Shown piece by piece: positions 7,912-15,569 of a stretch of 61,653 nucleotides of DNA. The notes beneath the pieces are model-generated. The model worked only from the letters and a program-made list of their open reading frames with translations, searched no databases and had not been told where the DNA came from. The position numbers and the translations under genes are program-made. Numbering within the stretch: the first letter of the stretch is position 1; the number at the start of each line of letters is the position of its first letter. This DNA is from Candidatus Woesearchaeota archaeon CG10_big_fil_rev_8_21_14_0_10_37_12 (GTDB taxonomy: Archaea > Nanobdellota > Nanobdellia > Woesearchaeales > ARS49): positions 10,418-72,070 of the forward strand of contig PCYA01000010.1 in the NCBI GenBank assembly GCA_002762795.1, read 5' to 3'.

Positions 7912-8418
7912 ATGAGCTTAAGAGAACAATTTGGTGTTGATGATGGTCTTGCTGCGCGTATTGGCAGAGAGCTAGCAAGGCAGGGTAAAGTTACTGATTA
8001 TGCTGCTGAAGAAGGAAGAAATGTAGAAGACCTTCCTGTTTTTTTACGCAATTTTTTGGGCGTAAATGACGCGCTGAATTATTTTACAGCAGTTCGTTCA
8101 TATAGACAATGGAGTGCGAATAAACGCGAGGATGATGAGCGGTATGGTATTGCTGCAAGAGATCTTGTCAGGCAAGGGGATGTTGATTTGGTTGATTTTG
8201 AAGAGTTGTATAGCAAATATAAGTCAACAAAAGTCATTGCAGTGTATGCTCAAATAGCAGCTGTTGCGTCAGTGGGGCTTGCAATAGGAGCAATAGTTGC
8301 TAAGACTACGGGTCATAACTGGTTGCAAGCAGGATTTGCATATCTTGCTATCCCTGCAGGTCTAGGCGCAGCTGGTTTAGCAGGATTAGCTAAAGCAAAA
8401 GATCGTCTCAGATTATAA
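7912..8418 (+). CDS. Membrane protein of unknown function, tandem paralogue 2
   Basis: A 168-aa paralogue of the preceding gene with the same layout: DDGLAARIGRELARQ near the N terminus, a charged middle, then two hydrophobic helices joined by a loop with HNWLQAG. It has its own TATA-like ATTATAAGCTTAAAT about 25 nt upstream, so the pair is probably expressed from separate leaderless promoters. No enzymatic motif is visible. The pair precedes two exported-protein genes. Confidence 0.75.
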   Translation: MSLREQFGVDDGLAARIGRELARQGKVTDYAAEEGRNVEDLPVFLRNFLGVNDALNYFTAVRSYRQWSANKREDDERYGIAARDLVRQGDVDLVDFEELYSKYKSTKVIAVYAQIAAVASVGLAIGAIVAKTTGHNWLQAGFAYLAIPAGLGAAGLAGLAKAKDRLRL

Positions 8419-8487
8419 CTTGTTGAATGAGTGTGTATCTTTTCTAGCAGCGTAATGTTTTTATAACCGTTCAATTATTTTGGAAGT

Positions 8488-9234
8488 ATGAAAAAAATTG
8501 TGTTGTTGTTATTGATATTAATTCCTGCTGTGTACGCGCAGCTTTCTTGGGACGTTACTGATTTACGTTGTGGTGATGGTAAACTTGATGAGTTTGAGCT
8601 TTGTGAAAAAAATGTTGATAAAAACTGGTGTGATGAACTGGCTGATTTGTTGGAAATTGATACTGCGTGTGACCAGGCACATTGCACTTGCGCTCCAAGA
8701 GTGAACAGAGCTTTTTGCGGAAATGACAAAAGAGAAGGTGTTGAAGTTTGCGATGGGGCTGGCGATAATTTCTGTGAGGAATACGGCAACCTTATTGGTT
8801 TGAAACTATCGTGCAATCCAGATACGTGCGGCTGTAAAATTGATGATGCAGTGCCTGCTGATTATAATCCTTTAATTGTTGATGAACTAGAACAACAAGC
8901 TAATGCGAGAGCAGTTTGCGGAGATAAAGAAATTGGGAGAGGTGAAGATTGTGATCCTCCAAATACTTTGTGCACAAAGGGTACTGGAGAAGCAGGTGTT
9001 TGTACTGAGTTCTGTGAGTGTTTGACTGCTGAAGAACTTGTTGCTTTAGAAACTGAGAATTCTGAAACTGAGAGGAATGAATCAGCAGAAAACCAGATAG
9101 GAGCACTAGAAAATGAAACTGTTGTGCAGGATGAACAACTGGATTTGCTCGAGGAAGAGACAGAAGAAAAAGAAATTGAACAAAAGGGTTTCCTGGCAAG
9201 ACTCTGGGAGTGGATAATTTTGGTGTTTGCGTGA
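8488..9234 (+). CDS. Secreted Cys-rich surface protein
   Basis: A 248-aa protein with a clear signal peptide (MKKIVLLLLILIPAVYA). Three repeated Cys modules follow the scheme CGDG/CGND..., E-x-C-D and a terminal CxC, for example CGNDKREGVEVCDG. A Glu-rich stretch (about 185-232) comes next, then a short hydrophobic tail (LWEWIILVFA) that may anchor it in the membrane. The modules resemble the Cys-rich repeats of many DPANN and bacterial surface proteins and are probably disulfide-bonded outside the cell. A TATA box lies about 25 nt upstream. Its TGA overlaps the next start by one base. Confidence 0.75.
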   Translation: MKKIVLLLLILIPAVYAQLSWDVTDLRCGDGKLDEFELCEKNVDKNWCDELADLLEIDTACDQAHCTCAPRVNRAFCGNDKREGVEVCDGAGDNFCEEYGNLIGLKLSCNPDTCGCKIDDAVPADYNPLIVDELEQQANARAVCGDKEIGRGEDCDPPNTLCTKGTGEAGVCTEFCECLTAEELVALETENSETERNESAENQIGALENETVVQDEQLDLLEEETEEKEIEQKGFLARLWEWIILVFA

Positions 9235-10181
9235 TGAAAAGAATTATTTTGTTTCTGCTTTTGCTTTCAGCATGTCAATCAGTAGAATTTATGGATGATA
9301 CTGCTCAAGAGAATGTTTCTTACAAAGTATACAAAAAAACTAACGAGCCAATTATTGAAAAAAATGAAATTGTTCCTGAAAAAAAAACAATTGTTCGTGA
9401 GGCAGAGCTTGCTACAAAAATAGTTACGCAAAAAAGTTCTCAAGGCAGGAAAGATTTTGGTTTTAGTGAAGATGGCAGATTGTTGCGTGTCGATATAGAA
9501 GATGGTTCTTGGGATTTGTGGTATGAAAATGGCACGTTGGTTGAGATTACAGGACCAAAGCGTGTTGAGTTCAGGTATGTTGAAGGTTTGCTTTCTGAGA
9601 TAAAAACAGCAGACAAAACATTTTCTTTGACTTATGATTCTTTTGACAGGCTTGTTGAACTCAAAGGTGGAAGTGAACCTTTGCGTGCTGACTTTGATGG
9701 CTTTAACAATTTGCGTGTTGCTCATACAGGAACAATAACAAGTCATTTGAGATACAACGAAAAAAATAATGTTAACAGGATAACAAAAGGGTCTGTTGAT
9801 ATGAACGTGGTGTATGATGATAAAGACAGAGTGAGAAATTTTAATGCAGATAGTTTGAAATTTATTCTTGGTTATTGGCGTGATGATAAGTTAATTTCGT
9901 TATCTGGCAATTTATTTGGTGGAGGGTTAACAGTTAGTTATGGCATACATCCTCCTAGAGAAGCGCAGATTATTTTCACAGAAGATGATAGCAGTTTCAA
10001 AGCAACAGAGACAGAATTGCTTTACACTGTTGTTGATAATTATTTGTATTGTAATTATGTGCGCAATTTTGGTGATTTGTTGTTTGAAAATATCGGTTAT
10101 GCTTTTTATGTAAATTATTTTGGTGGAACATTTAATGAATATATTATTCATCAGTTTGCGTGTTTGCCTTATGAGAAATAA
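9234..10181 (+). CDS. Lipoprotein with YD/RHS-like repeats
   Basis: A 315-aa protein with a lipobox-like signal (IILFLLLLSAC, lipidation Cys near residue 14). From about residue 70 it carries degenerate repeats of the type RxDxxDGSWDLWYENGTL and SLTYDSFDRLVEL, resembling the beta-rich YD repeats of RHS proteins. It should be tethered outside the membrane. It overlaps the upstream Cys-rich protein gene by 1 nt, implying coexpression and perhaps a joint surface structure. No toxin domain is visible at the C terminus. Confidence 0.65.
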   Translation: MKRIILFLLLLSACQSVEFMDDTAQENVSYKVYKKTNEPIIEKNEIVPEKKTIVREAELATKIVTQKSSQGRKDFGFSEDGRLLRVDIEDGSWDLWYENGTLVEITGPKRVEFRYVEGLLSEIKTADKTFSLTYDSFDRLVELKGGSEPLRADFDGFNNLRVAHTGTITSHLRYNEKNNVNRITKGSVDMNVVYDDKDRVRNFNADSLKFILGYWRDDKLISLSGNLFGGGLTVSYGIHPPREAQIIFTEDDSSFKATETELLYTVVDNYLYCNYVRNFGDLLFENIGYAFYVNYFGGTFNEYIIHQFACLPYEK

Positions 10182-10184
10182 AAA

Positions 10185-10673
10185 ATGAAACTTTCAAAAG
10201 CATATAAAGAATCTCCGCTTGCAGAAGTTACGCTGCGAAAATATGAAAAACCTTTTCGTTTGTCAGGAAGAGATCTTGTTAAAAAATTATGTTTGAGCTT
10301 AGGTATTCTTCAACCAGGTGATAGACGGGATGTTATTATTGACGTTTTCATGGTGTTGTTGCATGCAAATAAACCATTAACTTCGCAGCACATTGAGGAG
10401 GAAGTTAAAAAGTTGCGAAAACAGCACAAACTTCCTGTTAAAGGTGTTGCGCCATCGAATGTAAGGAGGCAGGTAAAACGATTGAGAGACTTGTTTTTTG
10501 TTGAGCGAGTAGGAAATCTATACAGAATAACAGAAAATGAGCAATTGCATACGATTTTTAGTGAAAGAATTGAAAAGTTTTATTTACCAGTTATTGTTTC
10601 ACGAGTTAAGGAATATTGTGAAGCAGTGGAAAAACAGAGGGGTTCTAATGGGTCAGATATGCAGAAAATGTGA
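10185..10673 (+). CDS. Winged-helix DNA-binding protein
   Basis: A 162-aa protein. Residues about 45-125 read as a winged helix-turn-helix: DVIIDVFMVLLHANKPLTS starts the first helices, APSNVRRQVKRLRDLFF is the likely recognition helix, and VERVGNLYRI the wing. The rest is charged helix. It likely regulates transcription, but no target is evident. It begins 4 nt after the lipoprotein gene and overlaps the following zinc-ribbon gene, so it may control this operon. Confidence 0.65.
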   Translation: MKLSKAYKESPLAEVTLRKYEKPFRLSGRDLVKKLCLSLGILQPGDRRDVIIDVFMVLLHANKPLTSQHIEEEVKKLRKQHKLPVKGVAPSNVRRQVKRLRDLFFVERVGNLYRITENEQLHTIFSERIEKFYLPVIVSRVKEYCEAVEKQRGSNGSDMQKM

Positions 10674-10785
10674 TAGTCCGATGGAAAAAAAGTCAACAAG
10701 GGTGAGTGGTAATGCGCGCTATGATGTGTTTGCTTGTGAAGTTTGTAATAATGAAGAGTGGAAATGTAGTGGAGTTCTGAATTGA
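10648..10785 (+). CDS. Small zinc-ribbon protein, 45 aa
   Basis: The ATG at 10648 follows GAGGGG and starts MGQICRKCDSP. Two CxxC knuckles (CRKC and CEVC) 27 residues apart form a zinc ribbon. An open frame extends further upstream inside the wHTH gene, but the ribosome binding site and zinc ribbon support this later start. It overlaps the wHTH gene by 26 nt and its TGA abuts the next ATG. Possible roles include nucleic-acid binding or a partner of the wHTH protein. Confidence 0.65.
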   Translation: MGQICRKCDSPMEKKSTRVSGNARYDVFACEVCNNEEWKCSGVLN

Positions 10786-11448
10786 ATGTTCAATGAATTA
10801 AATCGTGCAATTAAAGAATCAAAAACTGTTTTCTTGCTTTCATTAATTGTGTTGATTCCTTTGCTCGGTATTTTTTACACTTACGGCTATTTGTTAGATG
10901 TTGCAAGAAGAGCAAGTAAAAAAAAGAAAATAGTTTTCACTGATTTGGAAGATGATGTTGAGAATAAATTCATCAGAGGCTTGCTTGTCTGGGTTATTCA
11001 GCTGGCTTATTTCATTCCATTGTTAATAATATTTCTGTTGTTTGCCTTATTTGCCAGTTATGTTGAAACCATATTTTATGTTATTTTGGCAGGCATTTTG
11101 TATTTAATTCACATTTATTGTATGCCTGCTATTTTGATTACTTATTGCCAAAAATATAAACTAATTGATGCGTTCAGCACAAAAATATTTGCAAAAGTAT
11201 TCACTAAAGATTATCTTATCGCAATGATTTATTCAGCATTGCTGTCATTTGCTGGCTTGGCAGTTTTTCTTATTCCTCTTTTGCTGCTAATTTGGTCGTT
11301 TACTATCACAGAATCGTCAAACTTATGGGTTTTCTTTTTGGTGTTAACTATTCTTTGCACTATTTTGTACTTGTTTTATTTAAAAATGCTGGCGTTGGTT
11401 ACTGTTGTGCTTGTTGTTAGTAAGGCGTATGGAGATGGCAGAAAATAG
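10786..11448 (+). CDS. DUF4013-like membrane protein
   Basis: A 220-aa protein with about five to six hydrophobic helices. The block GYLLDVARRASK followed by an acidic stretch and FIRGLLVWVIQLAYFIPL matches DUF4013, a family of archaeal and bacterial membrane proteins of unknown function. It follows the zinc-ribbon gene with no gap, ending a four-gene operon from the lipoprotein onward. No transport motif is recognisable. Confidence 0.7.
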   Translation: MFNELNRAIKESKTVFLLSLIVLIPLLGIFYTYGYLLDVARRASKKKKIVFTDLEDDVENKFIRGLLVWVIQLAYFIPLLIIFLLFALFASYVETIFYVILAGILYLIHIYCMPAILITYCQKYKLIDAFSTKIFAKVFTKDYLIAMIYSALLSFAGLAVFLIPLLLLIWSFTITESSNLWVFFLVLTILCTILYLFYLKMLALVTVVLVVSKAYGDGRK

Positions 11449-11449
11449 A

Positions 11450-11638
11450 TTACACATGGTTCTGTTCAAAATTCTGATGGTATTGTTTCTCTGCTGATTT
11501 AAGCCAGTTTCTAACCAAGACCAGAACAAACTCTTCAGGAACGCCCTTGTTTGCGGGGTGAATCTTGAAAGCTATTTTTCCATTCGGGAGACTAGTTCTG
11601 ATTATGCCAAGAGCAAATTGTACATCGTCAGGAATCAT
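11450..11638 (-). CDS. Small protein of unknown function, 62 aa
   Basis: The protein begins MIPDDVQFALGIIRTSLPNG and is soluble and mildly basic. Its ATG overlaps the TGA of a 39-aa upstream frame (ATGA), the classic signature of translational coupling. The pair converges with the DUF4013 gene. The two-gene small size is reminiscent of antitoxin or regulatory pairs, but no known domain is visible. Confidence 0.5.
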   Translation of the reverse strand: MIPDDVQFALGIIRTSLPNGKIAFKIHPANKGVPEEFVLVLVRNWLKSAEKQYHQNFEQNHV

Positions 11639-11754
11639 ATTTTTTCCTCAATCATCTTAGCAACTATTTCAAAAAACTGTTCATCCTCTTTTGTTAGTTT
11701 TCTGTTCAGATTAAGTTTTCCCAAAAAATCACTAGAATTTTCTTTTCTTCTCAT
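11635..11754 (-). CDS. Small basic/acidic helical protein, 39 aa, coupled
   Basis: The frame begins MRRKENSSDFLGKLNLN and continues as a charged helix ending MIEEKI. It overlaps the following 62-aa gene by ATGA. The ribosome binding site is weak. The AT-rich region upstream (11761-11790) could hold the promoter. No family is recognised. A single merged gene with a frameshift at the junction is an alternative reading. Confidence 0.4.
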   Translation of the reverse strand: MRRKENSSDFLGKLNLNRKLTKEDEQFFEIVAKMIEEKI

Positions 11755-11853
11755 GAATACTCATATGTAACGGTTATTATTAAGCCTTTCTCCACAAAAT
11801 CCGTAAACTTTTTGGAACATATGTTTTTTAAAGTTCACAGATAATAGTATTTT

Positions 11854-12975
11854 ATGGTCTACGAACCTCAAGAAGATAGTTTTTTGCTGAAAACGTTTGT
11901 GCAGAAATATGCTAAGGGTGTTGTGCTTGATATGGGAACAGGCTCAGGTATTCAGGCATTAACTGCAGCAAAAAAGAAAGAAGTGAAAAAAGTCGTTGGT
12001 GTTGACATTGATCCTGAAGCGATTAAATATGCAAAAAAACATTCAGATCATAAATTAATAACTTATTTGCAAGGTGACTTATTCTCGCCATTCAAATCGA
12101 ATAGACACAAGCATTTTTTTGACACGATTGTTTTTAACGCACCATATCTTCCGCAGGAAGGTAAGCAAAAGCATATTGATTTAGAAGGTGGCAAGCGCGG
12201 TGATGAAGTTATTGAACGATTTCTGAGTGAAGCAAACAATTATGTGAAATCAGACGGGATTATTTTGCTCGTATTTTCCAGTTTAACACCAAACGTACAA
12301 CAGCACATTGACAGAAATTTATTTGTTGGCAAAGAGCTTGGTAAGAAAAGACATTTTTTTGAGGACATTTATGTTTATTTGATTAAAAAATCTCAAATAA
12401 TAAAAAGCCTTGGAAAAAAAGGGGTTGAAGAAATTGAGTTTTTTGCAAAGGGAAAAAGGGGCTATGTTTTTACAGGTGATTACAAAAATAAAAAAGTTGG
12501 AATTAAGGTAAAAAATCCAAAAAGCACTGCTGAGAAAACTATTACAAAAGAAGCAGACATGTTAAAAACAGTAAATGAACACGGAATTGGCCCAAAATAC
12601 ATATTTCACACAACGAAATTTTTAGTGTATGAATTTGTTGAAGGTAAATATTTAAAAGATTTGCTGGACTCAAAACAGATCAAAAATATTTGCAGAAAAA
12701 TATTTGAACAATGTTATGAACTTGATTTATTGCACATCAACAAACAAGAGATGACTAGACCGTATAAGCACGTTATCGTAAATAAGAATAAGATTATACT
12801 GATCGATTTTGAACGTGCGCAGAAAGACAAAGAGGCACATAATGTTACGCAGTTTTGTCAGTACGTTATGGCTTACGTTGACAAAAAGAATGAAAACAAA
12901 TGGATTGCTGCTGCAACGAAATATGCTAAAGATCGTTCAAGAAAGAGTTTTGAGAAGATTTTAGAGTTATTTTAA
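11854..12975 (+). CDS. HemK/Mtq2-like methyltransferase fused to a kinase-like domain
   Basis: A 373-aa two-domain protein. Residues 1-180 form a SAM methyltransferase: YEPQEDSFLL at the start, VLDMGTGSGIQ (24-34), acidic GVDID (49-53) and FNAPYLP (94-100), the counterpart of the NPPY motif that binds the target glutamine in HemK/Mtq2. Here Pro is replaced by Ala. Residues 190-373 resemble the archaeal predicted Ser/Thr kinase family: GKRGYVF glycine-rich loop, GIKVK (K218), KEAD (E233), QEMTRPYKHVIV in the catalytic loop region and LIDFE (D318). A leaderless promoter (TTTTTTAAAG) fits. The fusion suggests modification of translation or release factors. Confidence 0.75.
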   Translation: MVYEPQEDSFLLKTFVQKYAKGVVLDMGTGSGIQALTAAKKKEVKKVVGVDIDPEAIKYAKKHSDHKLITYLQGDLFSPFKSNRHKHFFDTIVFNAPYLPQEGKQKHIDLEGGKRGDEVIERFLSEANNYVKSDGIILLVFSSLTPNVQQHIDRNLFVGKELGKKRHFFEDIYVYLIKKSQIIKSLGKKGVEEIEFFAKGKRGYVFTGDYKNKKVGIKVKNPKSTAEKTITKEADMLKTVNEHGIGPKYIFHTTKFLVYEFVEGKYLKDLLDSKQIKNICRKIFEQCYELDLLHINKQEMTRPYKHVIVNKNKIILIDFERAQKDKEAHNVTQFCQYVMAYVDKKNENKWIAAATKYAKDRSRKSFEKILELF

Positions 12976-13014
12976 ACTTCATCGGTAAAAATCATACCGC
13001 AGCAGAGCTGTAGG

Positions 13015-13118
13015 GTACAAGAAAATCTTGAGATTTTCTGTACAGCGAAAACAACATTTTTCGCGTACAGAAAACCGTGAGGTTTTCTTGTACAGGAAAA
13101 GCAGGGCTTTTCCTTGTA
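13015..13118. repeat. Tandem mini-hairpin cluster, four units
   Basis: Four palindromes are strung together with GTAC or GCG boundaries: GAAAATCT/AGATTTTC (13021-13039), GCGAAAA/TTTTCGC (13045-13064), AGAAAACC/GGTTTTCT (13069-13088) and GGAAAAGC/GCTTTTCC (13095-13113). Units differ in sequence but share the form of an A-run arm and a T-run arm around a 2-4-nt loop. They lie between the kinase fusion gene and the promoter of the next gene. Confidence 0.75.
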
Positions 13119-13140
13119 TTAGACCCAATGAAGAAATAAA

Positions 13141-13157
13141 AAAGGTTTATATATTTG
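13141..13157 (+). promoter_or_regulatory. Archaeal BRE/TATA promoter
   Basis: AAAGGTTTATATATTTG is a near-ideal BRE plus TATA box. The same core, AAAGGTTTATATA, precedes tfb and the CRISPR array. The predicted start site is about 13175, giving a short leader with an AGGTGA ribosome binding site before ATG 13206. Confidence 0.7.
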
Positions 13158-13205
13158 TTGTTGTTGGTGTTATTAGAACAAGTCATAAAATAAACAGGTG
13201 ATAGC

Positions 13206-14141
13206 ATGAATAAAAAAGCAAATGTGTTTCTTTTTTCAATTATTGGTATAGTATTAGTTGTTTCTGTTGCATTTTTAACTGTTAAGCAAATGCAGCAAGG
13301 CGATGCAACAGGAGAGGCAATTAGGTCTCAAAGTTATGTGCGTAAAGCAGCAGCGCGAAGTTTCGTATTGCCTGCACAAATCACTTTTTGTGGTGATGGT
13401 ATTGTACAATCACCTAATTCGATGAGGCAAAATGAGCAGTGTGATCCTCCTGCAAGTCCTTCAAAACAGTGTAGAAGTGGAAACACTTTTTTGAACTGTA
13501 ATGCGAACTGTAGGTGTGATACAGGAGCAGCACCAGCGCAACAAACAGTGTACATGTATGGTCAGCAAGCAGCGCGACAAATACCTACAAGACAAATACA
13601 AACACAGCAGCCAACATGTGGTAATGGTGTGTTAGATGTTCGTGAAAAATGTGATCCTGGTAATCAGGCTCAAGGAATTTCAGGAGTAGCATGCAGTGGA
13701 GGACAAACAGGGTATGCGTGTAATGCGCAATGTCTTTGCATGCCTCCGTCTGTTCAGCAAACACAACAACCTGTACAGCAACCTGTTTGTGGAAACAATA
13801 TGCGCGAAGGAACTGAGCAGTGTGATGGTACTGATTCAACAGCCTGTCCAGGGTTATGCACAAATACTTGTGTTTGCGGGCAAGCACAACCAACTCAGTC
13901 ACTGGGAGCATCATGTGCTCGTCCACCTGCCACTCCAGCACTTAATTGTGATGTTGGAGCGAGGGATATTTATCCAATAATTTCTGGAACAAGTACTGTT
14001 TGCCCACTCTGCATTTCAAGCAATGGTGTTTGTAGCGGCAATTTTGGTGATCCTGATTGCGTTGCTCAAAACTGTGAAATTCCTCAAAGTATGGCTGGAC
14101 AACATACATGCGGAGGAATAATGACTTGGGTAGAACCTTAG
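13206..14141 (+). CDS. Membrane-anchored Cys-rich repeat surface protein
   Basis: A 311-aa protein with an N-terminal membrane segment (VFLFSIIGIVLVVSVAFL, about 8-25) and at least three extracellular Cys modules that begin CGDG, CGNG or CGNN, contain EQCD or EKCD and end in CxC, for example CGNNMREGTEQCDG. Modules are separated by Gln/Pro/Thr-rich linkers. A last, different Cys-rich region ends the protein. It is probably a disulfide-rich cell-surface fibre or adhesin. AGGTGA precedes the start. Confidence 0.75.
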   Translation: MNKKANVFLFSIIGIVLVVSVAFLTVKQMQQGDATGEAIRSQSYVRKAAARSFVLPAQITFCGDGIVQSPNSMRQNEQCDPPASPSKQCRSGNTFLNCNANCRCDTGAAPAQQTVYMYGQQAARQIPTRQIQTQQPTCGNGVLDVREKCDPGNQAQGISGVACSGGQTGYACNAQCLCMPPSVQQTQQPVQQPVCGNNMREGTEQCDGTDSTACPGLCTNTCVCGQAQPTQSLGASCARPPATPALNCDVGARDIYPIISGTSTVCPLCISSNGVCSGNFGDPDCVAQNCEIPQSMAGQHTCGGIMTWVEP

Positions 14142-14160
14142 AAATTTTTTTATTTTTATT

Positions 14161-14280
14161 GCAAAGTTCGCAAGAACTTTGTAGAGGGGTTTAATACCCC
14201 GCCCTTTAGGGCGAACTTTGCAAGTAGAAAAACGCACGATAAATACCCCGACCTTCAGGTCGGGGAATAGTGCGTTTTTC
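14161..14280. terminator. Bidirectional hairpin terminator region
   Basis: Two nested structures lie between convergent genes. GCAAAGTTCG (14161-14170) pairs with CGAACTTTGC (14212-14221) around GGGG/CCCC and GCCC/GGGC hairpins. GAAAAACGCAC (14227-14237) pairs with GTGCGTTTTTC (14270-14280) around CCCCGACC/GGTCGGGG. T-runs flank the stems on both strands. The position suggests transcription termination in both directions. Confidence 0.65.
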
Positions 14281-14281
14281 T

Positions 14282-15127
14282 TTATTTTAATATCTCTTTA
14301 AGAACAAATTCAGTAACAAAATGCATATCTTCATCATTTTCTATGACTGCATCATACGTATCAAGATATTTGCTTAATGAATCTTTTCTGTTGTTCAGAA
14401 ATCCTATTTTAAGAACACATTCGTGCTCTAAGTCTTCAATCATGTTGGTGTCTTCTGGAAGGTCGCCAAGCAGCAGAATGTTTGTTTTATTAGCTATTAT
14501 TTTGTGATATTGGTGTTTTTTTATGAGCAGTCCTGTTTTGTTCATACTGTGGATTAATGGCTCTTTGTGCCCCGTTACAGTTCCTGTGTGATCAAATTCA
14601 AAGAAATTCGAAATGATTTGTGTATTTGAATAAAGTTTGTTATGGTTTAGTAAACCTTTTGTTATAACATCTCCTAAACCAGCAGACAGAATAAGCAAAG
14701 GAATGTTTTCTGCTGCGAGTTTGTCCAAGAATTGCGTGCAGCCAGGGCGTAATTTTAATCTGTTGTCTTGGATAATTGTATCAATTATTTTTTCGTTTAA
14801 TCTGTGTTCTGCAAGCATTTGCAGGACTTGTTTTGTCCAGTCTCCCATATGTTTTTCTTTTTCATGGACTGCAATGCTGTGTGATAATTCTATTGGCAAA
14901 TAGTACTCAAGGAGCACTTTGGTTTTTTCAGCAAATGAGCTGCCAAATGCTCCGCTTTCTTCCACAAGGCGAAATGTGCTGTGTGCGAGCTGACCGTTAA
15001 TCACGGCGTGAGTAAGTGTTTTGTCAAAATCTGCAATGACGTGCAGATTGTTTTTACCATCTTGTTTTATTTTGGCAAGTTTTGCTTCAAATTCTTCTTT
15101 GTTTTTGATGTGTATTCCGGAATTCAT
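14282..15127 (-). CDS. Pyrimidine 5'-nucleotidase, UMPH-1 family
   Basis: A 281-aa HAD phosphatase of the UMPH-1/NT5C3 type, which dephosphorylates pyrimidine nucleoside monophosphates such as UMP and CMP. Motif I is ADFDKTLTHA (about 33-42), motif II LILSAGLGDVI (about 145-155) and motif III/IV LLLGDLPEDTNM (about 229-240). Members are common in animals and plants and rare in archaea. Its pyrimidine substrate and the neighbouring ATCase fusion gene may link it to pyrimidine balance. Confidence 0.8.
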   Translation of the reverse strand: MNSGIHIKNKEEFEAKLAKIKQDGKNNLHVIADFDKTLTHAVINGQLAHSTFRLVEESGAFGSSFAEKTKVLLEYYLPIELSHSIAVHEKEKHMGDWTKQVLQMLAEHRLNEKIIDTIIQDNRLKLRPGCTQFLDKLAAENIPLLILSAGLGDVITKGLLNHNKLYSNTQIISNFFEFDHTGTVTGHKEPLIHSMNKTGLLIKKHQYHKIIANKTNILLLGDLPEDTNMIEDLEHECVLKIGFLNNRKDSLSKYLDTYDAVIENDEDMHFVTEFVLKEILK

Positions 15128-15210
15128 AGGGTATTTTTACTGAATGGCGTATTTTAATGTTTTGATGCTTAATCATAACTTATTTTAAGGTGAACACAAC
15201 ATTGTTTTTT

Positions 15211-15513
15211 ATGCCAACAGTATTCGAACAAAAAGTGTATGATTTATGCAAGAAAATCCCTAGAGGAAAAGTTTCAACTTATGGTGCAATTGCAAAAAAG
15301 CTTAATTCTTCACCAAGAGCTGTTGGTCAGGCATTGCGAAAAAATCCTTATGCGCCTGTTGTTCCTTGTCATCGCGTTGTTTCTTCTGACGGAAAGATTG
15401 GAGGGTTTATGGGCAAAACAAAAGGGAAAGAAATCAAGAGGAAGATTGCTTTGTTGGAAGAGGAAGGGGTTTTCTTGGTTGATTTGAGCGTTAAGAAAGA
15501 AAATATGATTTAA
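15211..15513 (+). CDS. ogt: O6-alkylguanine-DNA alkyltransferase (minimal)
   Basis: A 100-aa alkyltransferase reduced to the C-terminal DNA-binding and catalytic domain. The acceptor site PCHRVV is intact (Cys near residue 51), with the upstream KVSTYGAIAK and RAVGQALRKNP helix-turn-helix region. It should repair O6-alkylguanine by suicide transfer. The N-terminal domain of classical Ogt/MGMT is missing, as in other short members. A GTG at 15190 could add seven residues; ATG 15211 is preferred because it starts at the conserved fold. Confidence 0.85.
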   Translation: MPTVFEQKVYDLCKKIPRGKVSTYGAIAKKLNSSPRAVGQALRKNPYAPVVPCHRVVSSDGKIGGFMGKTKGKEIKRKIALLEEEGVFLVDLSVKKENMI

Positions 15514-15569
15514 GTCACCATTTCGTGATAAGAAACTTTTTTTAAGTTCAACTTCTGTGTTTTCTTGTA

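Noticed and set aside
13015-13118. Integron-like attC sites or a second CRISPR array
   Set aside because: Units are contiguous hairpins of different sequence without constant repeats, spacers or cassette genes; no integrase is visible.
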